64,000 bases of DNA from Filifactor villosus (GCF_042652965.1 NZ_JBHSHL010000033.1:72575-136574), one strand, 5' to 3'; shown: positions 53,041-61,526, counted from the first letter of the stretch. Notes: generated from the letters alone by a model not told the origin. Made by a program: numbers and translations.

Positions 53041-53832
53041 ATGGCGGATTACACAAATTATACAAATAAAGAGATGCAGGCGGTTACGATCGCAAAGACG
53101 ATCGAAGACGGACAGATCGTTATTGTGGGAACGGGACTTCCTCTTATCGGAGCTTCCGTAGCAAAGAGATTGTTCGCGCCGAACTGCAACCTGATCGTAG
53201 AGAGCGGACTGATGGACTGTGCTCCCATCGAGGTTCCCAGAAGCGTAGGCGACAACCGATTGATGGCTCACTGTGCAGTGCAATGGCCGAATGTTCGCTT
53301 TATCGGTTTTGAGACCAACGAGTGGCTACACGATGAAAACAGGATGATCGCTTTTATCGGAGGAGCGCAGATCGATCCTTACGGAAACTTGAACTCCACT
53401 TGTATCGGAGACTATCATAATCCCAAGACGAGATTTACGGGCAGTGGCGGTGCAAACGGTATCTCCACCTTTGTAAATACGGTAATTATGATGCAACATG
53501 AGAAGAGAAGATTTATTGATAAGATAGACTATGTAACAAGCCCCGGATGGATGGATGGACCCGGAGGCCGTGAGAAGGCCGGACTTCCCGGAAATCGTGG
53601 ACCCATCGCCGTTGTTACCGACAGAGGAATTATGAAATTTGATGAGACGACCAAGCGTATGTACCTTGCAGGGTATTATCCGACTTCTTCTCCGGAAGAT
53701 GTTATCGAGAATACGGGCTTTGATATCGATGTATCCAGAGCAGTGCGTCTCGATGCTCCGGATCCCGAAGTAATCAAGATGATCCGCGAGGATATTGACC
53801 CCGGACAGGCGTTTATTCAAGTTCCGAAGTAA
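53041..53832 (+). CDS. gctB: Glutaconate CoA-transferase subunit B
   Basis: The 263 residues carry the catalytic glutamate. VESGLMDCAP places it at Glu54, the position known in Acidaminococcus fermentans. YTNYTNKEMQAV, RFIGFETNEWLH and GSGGANGISTF also fit the family. ATG 53035 opens the frame but is only two bases from AAGGAGG. ATG 53041 is the better start and gives the same length as the known enzyme. Confidence 0.96.
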   Translation: MADYTNYTNKEMQAVTIAKTIEDGQIVIVGTGLPLIGASVAKRLFAPNCNLIVESGLMDCAPIEVPRSVGDNRLMAHCAVQWPNVRFIGFETNEWLHDENRMIAFIGGAQIDPYGNLNSTCIGDYHNPKTRFTGSGGANGISTFVNTVIMMQHEKRRFIDKIDYVTSPGWMDGPGGREKAGLPGNRGPIAVVTDRGIMKFDETTKRMYLAGYYPTSSPEDVIENTGFDIDVSRAVRLDAPDPEVIKMIREDIDPGQAFIQVPK

Positions 53833-53862
53833 ACATAACAGGAAAGAAGAAAGGAGATCATA

Positions 53863-55623
53863 ATGGGAGAATATTCAATGAAGTCTTATTTTCAGAATAT
53901 GCCGGTGGTAGGAACAGCACTTTCCGCACCCAATACGGAAAACATCAACTTGGTAAAAGCGGTGGAAGAAGAGATTCGAGCTGCGATTATGGAAGCGCAA
54001 CAGGAAGGTCGTTCCGATGAGTCGCTCAACGAGTCCGGACAGTACACCGCTGCACAGAGAATTGCGATGTTGGTGGATGAAGGAACCTGGTGCCCTCTGA
54101 ACAGCTTGTTCAATCCTGCGGATAACAGCGAAAAATCGACGGCGATCATCAAGGGGATCGGAAGGATTGAAGGGAAATGGGCAGTTATCGTAGCTTCCGA
54201 CAATAAGAAACTTGCAGGTGCATGGATTGCGGGACAGGCGGAAAACCTCATCCGTGCCTCCGATGCTGCGAAGATTTTGGGAATTCCTCTTGTATATGTA
54301 TTGAATTGTAGCGGTGTTAAGCTCAATGAGCAGGAGAAGGTATATGCAAACCGCCGTGGAGGAGGAACTCCCTTCTACCGAAATGCGGAGTTGCAACAGA
54401 TGGGTATTCCGGTCATCGTAGGTATATACGGAACCAATCCCGCAGGCGGAGGATACCACAGTATCAGCCCCACCATCCTTATCGCACACAAAGATGCGAA
54501 TATGGCAGTAGGCGGAGCGGGGATTCTTGGCGGAATGAATCCCAAGGGTTATATCGATCAGGAAGCTGCAGAGCAAATTGTTGAAGCAAACTTGAAATCC
54601 GGAAAACAGGCTCCTCCGGGATCGATCGGAGTACACTTTGCAGAAACGGGCTTCTTTAGAGAAGTATATGCGGAAGAAGAAGGAATTATCGAAGGAATCA
54701 AAAAATATATGAACTTCCTTCCCGCATACAACTTGGAGTTTTTCCGTGTAGATACTCCCAAACCCCCTCAGTTTTCGGCGGAAGATTTGTACTCCATCGT
54801 ACCGATGAACCAAAAAAGAGCATACAACATCTATGATGTACTCGGACGTTTGTTCGATAACAGTGAATTTATGGAATACAAAAAGGGATACGGTCCCGAG
54901 ATGGTAACGGGTCTTGCAAAGATGGACGGTCTTCTTGTAGGTGTCATTGCCAATACTCAGGGTCTGCTTATGAACTACCCCGAATATAAGGAAAATTCCA
55001 TCGGTATCGGAGGAAAACTCTATCGTCAAGGATTGATCAAGATGAACGAATTTGTGACCTTGTGTGCAAGAGACAGAGTACCTTTGGTATGGATCCAGGA
55101 TACGACGGGTATCGATGTTGGAGATGACGCGGAGCGTGCCGAACTTTTGGGTCTTGGACAGTCGTTGATCTACTCCATTGAAAATTCCGATCTGCCTCAG
55201 ATCGAAATCACATTGAGAAAGGGAACCGCTGCTGCTCACTATGTACTTGGAGGACCGCAAGGAAACAACACAAACGCCTTCTCTTTGGGAACGGCTGCGA
55301 CCGAGATTTACGTTATGTCGGGAGAGACTGCATCGGTTGCTATGTACTCCAGACGTTTGGTAAAAGATCATAAGGCGGGCAAAGATCTGAAACCGACCAT
55401 CGATAAGATGAACGAGTTGATTCAAGATTATACCGACCGCTCCAGACCGGCTTATTGTGCAAAACACGGCATGGTCGATGAGATCATCGATATGAACCAA
55501 ATCCGTAACTATATTTGGGCTTTTACCAACTCGGCTTATCAAAACCCGCGTTCCATCTGTGCGATGCATCAGATGTTGACCCCGCGTGTAATGAGAGATT
55601 TCGACACCCTACACAACAAATAA
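53863..55623 (+). CDS. gcdA: Glutaconyl-CoA decarboxylase alpha subunit (carboxyltransferase)
   Basis: GcdA transfers CO2 from glutaconyl-CoA to biotin, giving crotonyl-CoA. The 586 residues are a carboxyltransferase with two crotonase-like halves: YVLNCSGVKLNEQEKVY and NRRGGGTPF in the first, KGTAAAHYVLGGPQGNNTNA in the second. The opening MGEYSMKSYFQNMP matches the known family start, so ATG 53863 is preferred over 53878. AAAGGAG lies upstream. Unusually, gcdA lies apart from gcdDCB, after gctAB. Confidence 0.96.
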   Translation: MGEYSMKSYFQNMPVVGTALSAPNTENINLVKAVEEEIRAAIMEAQQEGRSDESLNESGQYTAAQRIAMLVDEGTWCPLNSLFNPADNSEKSTAIIKGIGRIEGKWAVIVASDNKKLAGAWIAGQAENLIRASDAAKILGIPLVYVLNCSGVKLNEQEKVYANRRGGGTPFYRNAELQQMGIPVIVGIYGTNPAGGGYHSISPTILIAHKDANMAVGGAGILGGMNPKGYIDQEAAEQIVEANLKSGKQAPPGSIGVHFAETGFFREVYAEEEGIIEGIKKYMNFLPAYNLEFFRVDTPKPPQFSAEDLYSIVPMNQKRAYNIYDVLGRLFDNSEFMEYKKGYGPEMVTGLAKMDGLLVGVIANTQGLLMNYPEYKENSIGIGGKLYRQGLIKMNEFVTLCARDRVPLVWIQDTTGIDVGDDAERAELLGLGQSLIYSIENSDLPQIEITLRKGTAAAHYVLGGPQGNNTNAFSLGTAATEIYVMSGETASVAMYSRRLVKDHKAGKDLKPTIDKMNELIQDYTDRSRPAYCAKHGMVDEIIDMNQIRNYIWAFTNSAYQNPRSICAMHQMLTPRVMRDFDTLHNK

Positions 55624-55636
55624 ATACGAACCTTTT

Positions 55637-55667
55637 CTTTGTCCTGTGCCTGTGGTGCAGGACAAAG
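55637..55667 (+). terminator. Hairpin after gcdA
   Basis: CTTTGTCCTG pairs with CAGGACAAAG over 11 bases, without a good T run. Termination is uncertain. A second candidate follows at 55717-55750 (AACCGAGC/GCTCGGTT). Confidence 0.5.
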
Positions 55668-55716
55668 ATTTGTCGAAAAACAGCTAAGAGGAAGTCTTGT
55701 TTTTCAATCAAACCTG

Positions 55717-55752
55717 AACCGAGCTCTATTAGTTGAAATAAGGCTCGGTTTG
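55717..55752 (+). terminator. Weak terminator before hgdC
   Basis: AACCGAGC (55717-55724) pairs with GCTCGGTT (55743-55750), followed by TGTGTT. It may separate gcdA from hgdCAB or be read through. Confidence 0.45.
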
Positions 55753-55835
55753 TGTTAGCATAAAGAAGAAGTACGATGATTCTTCACAAGAAGGTATCTT
55801 AGTTTCAAAAAAATTCGTATATACAGGAGTTAAGT

Positions 55836-56645
55836 ATGAGTGATGCAATTTATACTATGGGGGTTGACATAGGTTCGACCGCATCCAAGAGTATTATTTT
55901 GGAAAACGGAAAAAAAATCGTAGCGACTGCGACGATCGATGTCGGAGCGGGAACATCGGGACCCTCCAGAGCGATCAAGGCAGTGCTTGAAAATGCAAAC
56001 CTCAACAAGGAGGATGTCCAATATGTCGTTGCGACGGGATATGGAAGAAACACCTTGGAGGAGGCGGATTTTCAGATGTCGGAACTTTCGTGCCATGCAA
56101 AGGGAGCGTATTTTCTGTTCCCGAGGGTCCATACCATCATCGATATTGGAGGACAGGATGCAAAGGCATTGAAGATCGGAGATAACGGAATGCTTGAAAA
56201 CTTCGTTATGAACGACAAGTGTGCTGCGGGTACGGGAAGATTTCTCGATGTAATCGCAAAGGTTCTGGAAGTGGATGTTAACGATTTGCAGGAACTCGAT
56301 GAGAAGGCGACGAAGGAAGTGACGATCAGCTCGACTTGCACCGTTTTTGCGGAGTCGGAAGTCATATCTCAGCTTGCAAAGGGCACCAAGATTGAAGATA
56401 TCGTCAGAGGGATTCATGTCTCCATCGCAAGCAGGGTGGGAAGCCTTGCGAAACGTGTCGGAGTTCGAGATGATGTTATCATGACGGGAGGAGTTGCCTT
56501 GAACAAGGGAATGGTGAGAGCCTTGGAGAAAAACATCGGCTATAAGATCCATACAAGTCCCTACTGTCAGTTGAACGGAGCACTCGGAGCCTCTCTGTTC
56601 GCATACCAGAAATATCAGAACGAAAAGAGAAAGTCCGGAAAATAA
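55836..56645 (+). CDS. hgdC: 2-Hydroxyglutaryl-CoA dehydratase activator (component A)
   Basis: HgdC is an ATP-driven, oxygen-sensitive electron donor that activates HgdAB. The 269-residue protein has the actin-fold ASKHA nucleotide motifs GVDIGSTASKSI, IDIGGQDAKA and the late MTGGVALNKG. The cysteines of the dimer-bridging 4Fe-4S cluster are at NDKCAAGTG (Cys129) and SSTCTVFAESEV (Cys168). Length and arrangement are those of known activators. Its promoter was not found. Confidence 0.96.
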   Translation: MSDAIYTMGVDIGSTASKSIILENGKKIVATATIDVGAGTSGPSRAIKAVLENANLNKEDVQYVVATGYGRNTLEEADFQMSELSCHAKGAYFLFPRVHTIIDIGGQDAKALKIGDNGMLENFVMNDKCAAGTGRFLDVIAKVLEVDVNDLQELDEKATKEVTISSTCTVFAESEVISQLAKGTKIEDIVRGIHVSIASRVGSLAKRVGVRDDVIMTGGVALNKGMVRALEKNIGYKIHTSPYCQLNGALGASLFAYQKYQNEKRKSGK

Positions 56646-56687
56646 AGTGGAAGATAACGCTTAAAACAGAAGTAAGGAGGTAATGAA

Positions 56688-58013
56688 ATGGCTAAGAAAG
56701 TATTGGAAAAAATTCCGGGGAAAACACCCAGACCGATAGAAGGACATAAACCGGCTGCGGCGATCCTGAGAGGAGTTGTAGACATGGTCTACGGTAACGC
56801 TTGGGAAGCAAAAAAGAGGGGGGAACTTGTAGGATGGAGCTCTTCCAAGTTTCCGATCGAGTTGGCGAAGGCCTTTGATTTGAACGTCGTATATCCGGAG
56901 AACCATGCAGCGACGACTGCGGCAAAGAAGGACGGGCTCAGACTCTGTCAAGCTGCTGAAGACATGGGATATGACAATGATATTTGCGGATATGCAAGAA
57001 TCAGTTTGGCATATGCGGCAGGGGAACCTACCGATGCAAGAAAGATGCCTCAGCCTGACTTTCTGCTCTGCTGCAACAACATCTGTAATATGATGACCAA
57101 GTGGTATGAAAATATCGCAAGGATGCACAACATTCCTTTGATTATGATTGACATTCCCTTCTCCAACACGGTGGATACTCCGGAGGAGAAAGTGGATTAT
57201 CTGATCGGACAGTTCGACTATGCAATCAAGCAGTTGGAAGAACTCACGGGTAAGAAGTTCGATGAACAGAAGTTTGAGCAGGCTTGTCAAAGAGCCAACC
57301 GAACCGCGGCAGCTTGGCTTAAGGCATGTTCCTATATGTCTTACAAACCTTCTCCGCTCAGCGGTTTCGACTTGTTCAATCACATGGCGGACATCGTTGC
57401 TGCAAGGTGTGAAGAAGAAGCGGCGATCGGATTTGAACTTTTGGCGGAGGAGTTTGAACAATCCGTCAAGGAGAACACCTCCACTTGGGAATATCCGGAG
57501 GAGCACAGGATCCTGTTTGAGGGGATTCCATGTTGGCCCGGACTTCGTCCTCTGTTTGAACCTCTGAAAAACAGCGGGGTCAATGTAACAGCCGTCGTAT
57601 ATGCACCTGCCTTCGGTTTCAGATATGAAAACATCCGAGAAATGGCTGCGGCTTATTGTAAGGCACCGTGTTCGGTATGTATTGAAACGGGTGTTGAGTG
57701 GCGTGAGACCATGGCGAAGGAGAACGGTATCAGCGGAGCGCTTGTAAACTACAACCGCAGCTGTAAACCTTGGAGCGGAGCTATGCCCGAAATTGAACGA
57801 AGATGGAAGGAAGACCTCGGTATTCCCGTGGTACATTTTGACGGAGACCAGGCGGATGAGAGAAACTTCTCCACAGAGCAGTATAATACGAGGGTACAAG
57901 GCTTGGTTGAGATCATGGAAGAGAGAAAGGCCGATCGCATTGAAAAAGGCGAAGAGATCTATACCAACTTTGAAAACACGAAAGAAACCGATTGGTCGAA
58001 ACCGACTATCTAA
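56688..58013 (+). CDS. hgdA: 2-Hydroxyglutaryl-CoA dehydratase alpha subunit
   Basis: HgdA forms the dehydratase with HgdB, converting (R)-2-hydroxyglutaryl-CoA to glutaconyl-CoA by a ketyl radical route. The 441 residues include CQAAEDMGYDNDICGYARIS (Cys87, Cys100), LLCCNNICNMMTKW (Cys128, 129, 133) and SGALVNYNRSCKPWSG, so cluster-binding cysteines are kept. It lacks the roughly 60-residue insertion recalled in the Acidaminococcus enzyme and looks more like the clostridial form. ATG follows AAGGAGGT. Confidence 0.95.
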   Translation: MAKKVLEKIPGKTPRPIEGHKPAAAILRGVVDMVYGNAWEAKKRGELVGWSSSKFPIELAKAFDLNVVYPENHAATTAAKKDGLRLCQAAEDMGYDNDICGYARISLAYAAGEPTDARKMPQPDFLLCCNNICNMMTKWYENIARMHNIPLIMIDIPFSNTVDTPEEKVDYLIGQFDYAIKQLEELTGKKFDEQKFEQACQRANRTAAAWLKACSYMSYKPSPLSGFDLFNHMADIVAARCEEEAAIGFELLAEEFEQSVKENTSTWEYPEEHRILFEGIPCWPGLRPLFEPLKNSGVNVTAVVYAPAFGFRYENIREMAAAYCKAPCSVCIETGVEWRETMAKENGISGALVNYNRSCKPWSGAMPEIERRWKEDLGIPVVHFDGDQADERNFSTEQYNTRVQGLVEIMEERKADRIEKGEEIYTNFENTKETDWSKPTI

Positions 58014-58028
58014 GGGGAGGGTAGAACT

Positions 58029-59177
58029 ATGAGTGAAGTAAGAGAACTACTGGAACAATTCAAACACTATGCGAGCCATCCGAGAGAGCAACTGGACAAG
58101 TACTTGGCACAGGGCAAGAAGGCTGTAGGGATATTTCCTTATTATGCCCCCGAGGAGATTGTACATGCGGGGGGGATGGTACCTTTTGGAGTGTGGGGAG
58201 GACAAGGTCCTATCGAAAAGGCAAAGGAGTACTTCCCGACTTTTTACTATTCCTTGGCACTCAGATGTTTGGAGATGGCGCTGGACGGAAGCCTGGATGG
58301 ACTTTCCGCCTCGATGATTACAACTTTGGACGACACATTGAGACCTTTTTCTCAAAACTATAAGGTAAGTGCAGGCCGAAAAATCCCCATGGTGTTTTTG
58401 AACCACGGACAACATAGAAAAGAAGACTTCGGAAAAATCTACAATGCGAGGATCTTTGCAAAGGCGAAGAAGGAATTGGAAGAGATCTGCGAAGTGGAAA
58501 TCACTGATGAGAACCTTAAGAAGACCTTTGAAATCTACAACGAAAACAGGGCGGAGAAGAGAAGGTTTATCAAGTTGGTCGGTGACCATGCACAGACCGT
58601 GAGAGCATCCGACAGATGTTATGTGCTCAAAAGTTCTTACTTTATGTTGAAGGAAGAACATACTGCTTTGCTCAAGGAGCTCAACGACAAGTTGGAGGCA
58701 ATGCCCAAGGAAGAGTGGAACGGCGCAAGGGTCGTAACCAGCGGAATTATTGCAGACAATCCCGGTTTGCTTGAAGTGTTTGATAAATATGACATCTGTG
58801 TTGTTGCGGATGATGTAGCACATGAATCCAGAGGACTGAAAGTCGATATCGATCTTTCGATTGAGGATCCTATGATGGCTTTGGCGGATCAATTCGCCAG
58901 GATGGATGAAGATCCCATCCTCTACGATCCGGATATTACCAAGAGACCTAAGTATGTGGTGGATTTGGCGAAGGACAACGATGCGGATGGCTGTCTGCTC
59001 TTTATGATGAACTTTAACGATACCGAAGAAATGGAATATCCTTCCTTGAAGCAAGCCTTCGAAGCGGAAGGAATCCCGTTGATCAAAATGGGATACGATC
59101 AACAGATGGTGGACTTCGGACAGGTAAAAACACAGCTCGAGACCTTTAATGAGATCGTTCAAATGAACCGATTTTAG
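58029..59177 (+). CDS. hgdB: 2-Hydroxyglutaryl-CoA dehydratase beta subunit, cysteine-poor
   Basis: The 382-residue D-component protein shows the family fold (YYAPEEIVHAGGMVPFGVWG, MEYPSLKQAF). Compared with recalled A. fermentans HgdB and C. difficile HadC, the three cysteines expected to hold its own cluster are replaced: FYY (Tyr74) for FxC, LDDTL (Asp101) for xCDTL, and NFNDTEE (Asn330) for xFCDPEE. The DNA reads cleanly at each place, without a frameshift. Its start lies 16 bases after hgdA. The complex may therefore carry a single cluster, in HgdA. Confidence 0.92.
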   Translation: MSEVRELLEQFKHYASHPREQLDKYLAQGKKAVGIFPYYAPEEIVHAGGMVPFGVWGGQGPIEKAKEYFPTFYYSLALRCLEMALDGSLDGLSASMITTLDDTLRPFSQNYKVSAGRKIPMVFLNHGQHRKEDFGKIYNARIFAKAKKELEEICEVEITDENLKKTFEIYNENRAEKRRFIKLVGDHAQTVRASDRCYVLKSSYFMLKEEHTALLKELNDKLEAMPKEEWNGARVVTSGIIADNPGLLEVFDKYDICVVADDVAHESRGLKVDIDLSIEDPMMALADQFARMDEDPILYDPDITKRPKYVVDLAKDNDADGCLLFMMNFNDTEEMEYPSLKQAFEAEGIPLIKMGYDQQMVDFGQVKTQLETFNEIVQMNRF

Positions 59178-59211
59178 TGTATTGACGGAAGAAGTACAGT
59201 AAAAGAAAATT

Positions 59212-59245
59212 GCCCTCGGACGCTTGGCATCCGGGGGCTTTTTGT
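59212..59245 (+). terminator. Terminator of the hgd genes
   Basis: GCCCTCGGA (59212-59220) pairs with TCCGGGGGC (59230-59238) with one G-T pair, then five T follow. A second hairpin, CCCCTTCC/GGAAGGGG (59256-59276), lies just after. Confidence 0.88.
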
Positions 59246-59282
59246 GTATAGGAAACCCCTTCCGACAGGGAAGGGGCGGTTA

Positions 59283-59396
59283 ATACTATTCTTCCTTTGA
59301 ATTGTAGATATAAACAATCTTTGATCCATAGAAGATAAAGCGATTTTTCGTGGGTTGAAAAACAGATATATCCATACTTCTATTGGAAAACAGTAT
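59283..59396. repeat. Family A interspersed repeat
   Basis: Ends are ATACTATTCTTCC and GAAAACAGTAT. The interior matches 30644-30758 closely. It ends four bases before the stop of the leucine-rich-repeat gene, at a convergent junction. Confidence 0.85.
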
Positions 59397-59399
59397 AAA

Positions 59400-59993
59400 T
59401 TAAACTCTGTTTACAAAAGTGTTGGGTTCAAAGGCCTTGGCATGAAGGTCTTCCACGGAGGAAGGTACATCTACCTCGTGAATATTGTTTTTCAGAAAGG
59501 CATACATATTGATCTTCTTTACGGAAGAAGGAATCTTTACTTCAGTCAAAGAATTTTTGTAGAAAGAAGAGGTATCCAAGACTTCCACAGTCTCCGGCAG
59601 GTCGATGGACTCCAACTCGTTCAAAGCAAACGCACTTGGAGCGATTACCTTCTCTTTGCCACCGAAACTTACCTTGGTCAGCTTGTTGCGATAGAAAGCA
59701 AAACCGTCGATTACTTCCAAGGCTTCGGGAAGGACAACTTCCCTGAGGTTACAGACACCGAACGCATCGTAGCCTATGTATTCCACTGTCTTAGGGATGA
59801 CGACGGAAGTGAGCTTTCTTCGATAGAAGGCATTCTCGCCTATTTTTTTTACAGGAAGACCGTCCGGGGTAAACTCGGGAATGATCATATCCGTCAAGCC
59901 TTCGGTTTTTACCTTATCCTTTCCTTTTTTCGTCATGCCTTTAAGTTCGTCGCCTTTAAAAATAAAATCATCATACTCCCATACGTTATTCAT
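59400..59993 (-). CDS. Leucine-rich-repeat protein (BspA-like)
   Basis: The 197-residue protein has about six LRR_5 units of roughly 23 residues, in the form IGENAFYRRKLTSVVIPKTV, IDGFAFYRNKLTKVSF and INMYAFLKNNIHEVDVPSSV. It has no signal peptide or wall anchor, so it may be cytosolic, unlike many BspA proteins. The frame opens at 60008, but ATG 59993 has GGAGGT seven bases upstream. Protein binding is the likely role. The partner is unknown. Confidence 0.88.
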   Translation of the reverse strand: MNNVWEYDDFIFKGDELKGMTKKGKDKVKTEGLTDMIIPEFTPDGLPVKKIGENAFYRRKLTSVVIPKTVEYIGYDAFGVCNLREVVLPEALEVIDGFAFYRNKLTKVSFGGKEKVIAPSAFALNELESIDLPETVEVLDTSSFYKNSLTEVKIPSSVKKINMYAFLKNNIHEVDVPSSVEDLHAKAFEPNTFVNRV

Positions 59994-60098
59994 TAGAACT
60001 ACCTCCAATTCAATTTATTTTCAATGGATATATTATAACATATTAAGTCAAAACTTATAAGCGGGATTAGTCTAAAACGGAAATATATTTTATTCTTT

Positions 60099-60860
60099 CT
60101 ACAGATGAAGGTGTTGTGAGTATCCCAGGTTTTGAGAGAGACTTCGACCTGCATGGACGACAAGTTCCTGCAAAACGGGTACGGTGGCTTTCTTGATCGA
60201 GGAAGTCGGGGCGATAATCCCGATTGAAGCGACGATCCTTCCATTGGAATCAAAGACGGGTGCTCCGATACCGAAACCGTTCTTGATATAATCTCCTTTT
60301 GAAACAGCAAATCCCTTGGTGCGGATCTCTTTCAACTCGGCAAGCAGTGCTTCCTTATCAAAGGCGGAGTGAGAGGGAGAGGCGCTCAAACCGTGCTCCA
60401 TATATTCACAGATAAATTCATCGCTCTGGTAGGCAAGAAGGACCTTTCGCATAGCACCCCAGTGCAGGTCCACTTCGTAGCCGAAAGTTTCGACGACTTT
60501 GAGATTGTTCGGTCCCTCGGCTTTTTCCACCACATAGCCCTTGTAACCGGCGAGGATGACCAAAAAAGCATCTTCGTGGCTCTTTGAGGACAGTTCACGC
60601 AAGATGGGCTTGGAAGCATCCCTCAGATGGACATTGTGGGTGGCTGCCTTTCCCAAGGGGATGAGAGCGGGTCCCAGCTTATAGAGGTGAGAGAATTCGT
60701 CCTTAGTCACATAATTCAACTCACAAAAAGTTTTTAAAATCCTATGGACGGTGCTGGGAGGAAGGTTCAAGGTTTCCGAAAGTTCGGCAATCGAGTAGCT
60801 TCGATCGGGAAAACCCATTGCTTCCAATAATTCCATAGCACGTTGAAGACTCTGGATCAT
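60099..60860 (-). CDS. IclR-family transcriptional regulator
   Basis: The 253-residue regulator has an N-terminal winged helix (SLQRAMELLEAMGFPDRSYS to SETLNLPPSTVHRILKTFCE) and a C-terminal ligand-binding domain (about 80-250). The frame opens at 60920, but ATG 60860 (MIQSLQRAMELLE) follows AGAGGT. IclR proteins often control nearby catabolic genes through small carboxylates. Lying next to the glutamate-fermentation genes it could sense 2-oxoglutarate or a pathway acid, but this is inference. Confidence 0.92.
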   Translation of the reverse strand: MIQSLQRAMELLEAMGFPDRSYSIAELSETLNLPPSTVHRILKTFCELNYVTKDEFSHLYKLGPALIPLGKAATHNVHLRDASKPILRELSSKSHEDAFLVILAGYKGYVVEKAEGPNNLKVVETFGYEVDLHWGAMRKVLLAYQSDEFICEYMEHGLSASPSHSAFDKEALLAELKEIRTKGFAVSKGDYIKNGFGIGAPVFDSNGRIVASIGIIAPTSSIKKATVPVLQELVVHAGRSLSQNLGYSQHLHL

Positions 60861-60946
60861 ATAAGTACCTCTTTTCATTAATCTATCTTTAAGTATAGCA
60901 CTTCGTTCCATGATACGCAACGCATTTCGAAACGAAGATCAGTGTA

Positions 60947-61012
60947 ATACTATTACCTGCTGTATTATCCGGTTATCTGTATGAGCATGTTTCAACACAG
61001 GACTCGGGTGTG
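60947..61012 (+). repeat. Module D repeat
   Basis: It begins ATACTATTACCTGC and contains GGTTATCTGTATGAGCATG and ACAGGACTCGGGTGTG. Copies lie at 21.9 and 41.75 kb. Confidence 0.7.
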
Positions 61013-61057
61013 ATACTACTATTCTTTTAAATCTACAACTCAAAGGAAGAATAGTAT
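61013..61057. repeat. 45-bp family A mini-copy
   Basis: ATACTACTATTCTT and AAGAATAGTAT lie only 45 bp end to end, with the usual interior deleted. It retains CTACAACTCAAAGGAAG, the right-hand part of the family. It looks like an internal-deletion derivative. Confidence 0.75.
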
Positions 61058-61059
61058 TA

Positions 61060-61141
61060 GTTCCGTTTGCACTTTCATTTACTATAAGTTCCGATTTATC
61101 TCTCTACCTCCCATACACCTGACATTTTAATTGGGTTTTAG
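61060..61141 (+). repeat. Module C repeat
   Basis: It is nearly identical to 43948-44030. It starts GTTCCGTTTGCACTTTCATT and ends TTTAATTGGGTTTTAG. Its first and last bases touch the neighbouring family A and family B copies. Confidence 0.82.
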
Positions 61142-61282
61142 GGCAATGCCGCACAAATGCAAAATTTTGATTTTCTTATGGAGTTGTAAAAAATAGAATT
61201 CTGTCAAATCAATGCGTTTAAGAGATTCATCATCCCTTTAAAAGTGATGTTACGATGATTTTTTGAATTATGCGGTGTTTTC
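61141..61282 (-). repeat. Family B interspersed repeat (reverse)
   Basis: It starts GGGCAATGCCGCACAAATGC and ends GAATTATGCGGTGTTTTC. Read in reverse it aligns to the copies at 39.15 and 42.5 kb. Ends form an imperfect inverted repeat (CCGCACAA / TTATGCGG). Confidence 0.75.
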
Positions 61283-61526
61283 TTAGTATAAGTAAGGATA
61301 GGAAGAGAGGATGTCCTGTACAACCATTGAGCAACTTCAAATTTTTGAAGCGGAGTGAGCAGTGATGGAGGTAGAGGAAAAGGGGTAAAAATAAAAATTG
61401 GATAAAAGAAATTCGGGTATGATAAAATAGAAAGGGAAGTTCAAAGAGGATAATAAGTCCGGATCCGAATGAACGGGGATTCGAGTTCTTGCATTTAAGA
61501 GAAACAGAATGAGAGGAGATAAGAGG

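Larger units (their letters stand above)
60861..61526. other. Divergent region built of repeat modules
   Basis: From left to right it contains module D (60947-61012), a 45-bp family A mini-copy (61013-61057), module C (61060-61141) and a reverse family B copy (61141-61282), abutting one another. The remainder (61290-61510) is AT-rich and carries the msrAB promoter region near 61395-61430. No ORF is supported. Confidence 0.6.
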
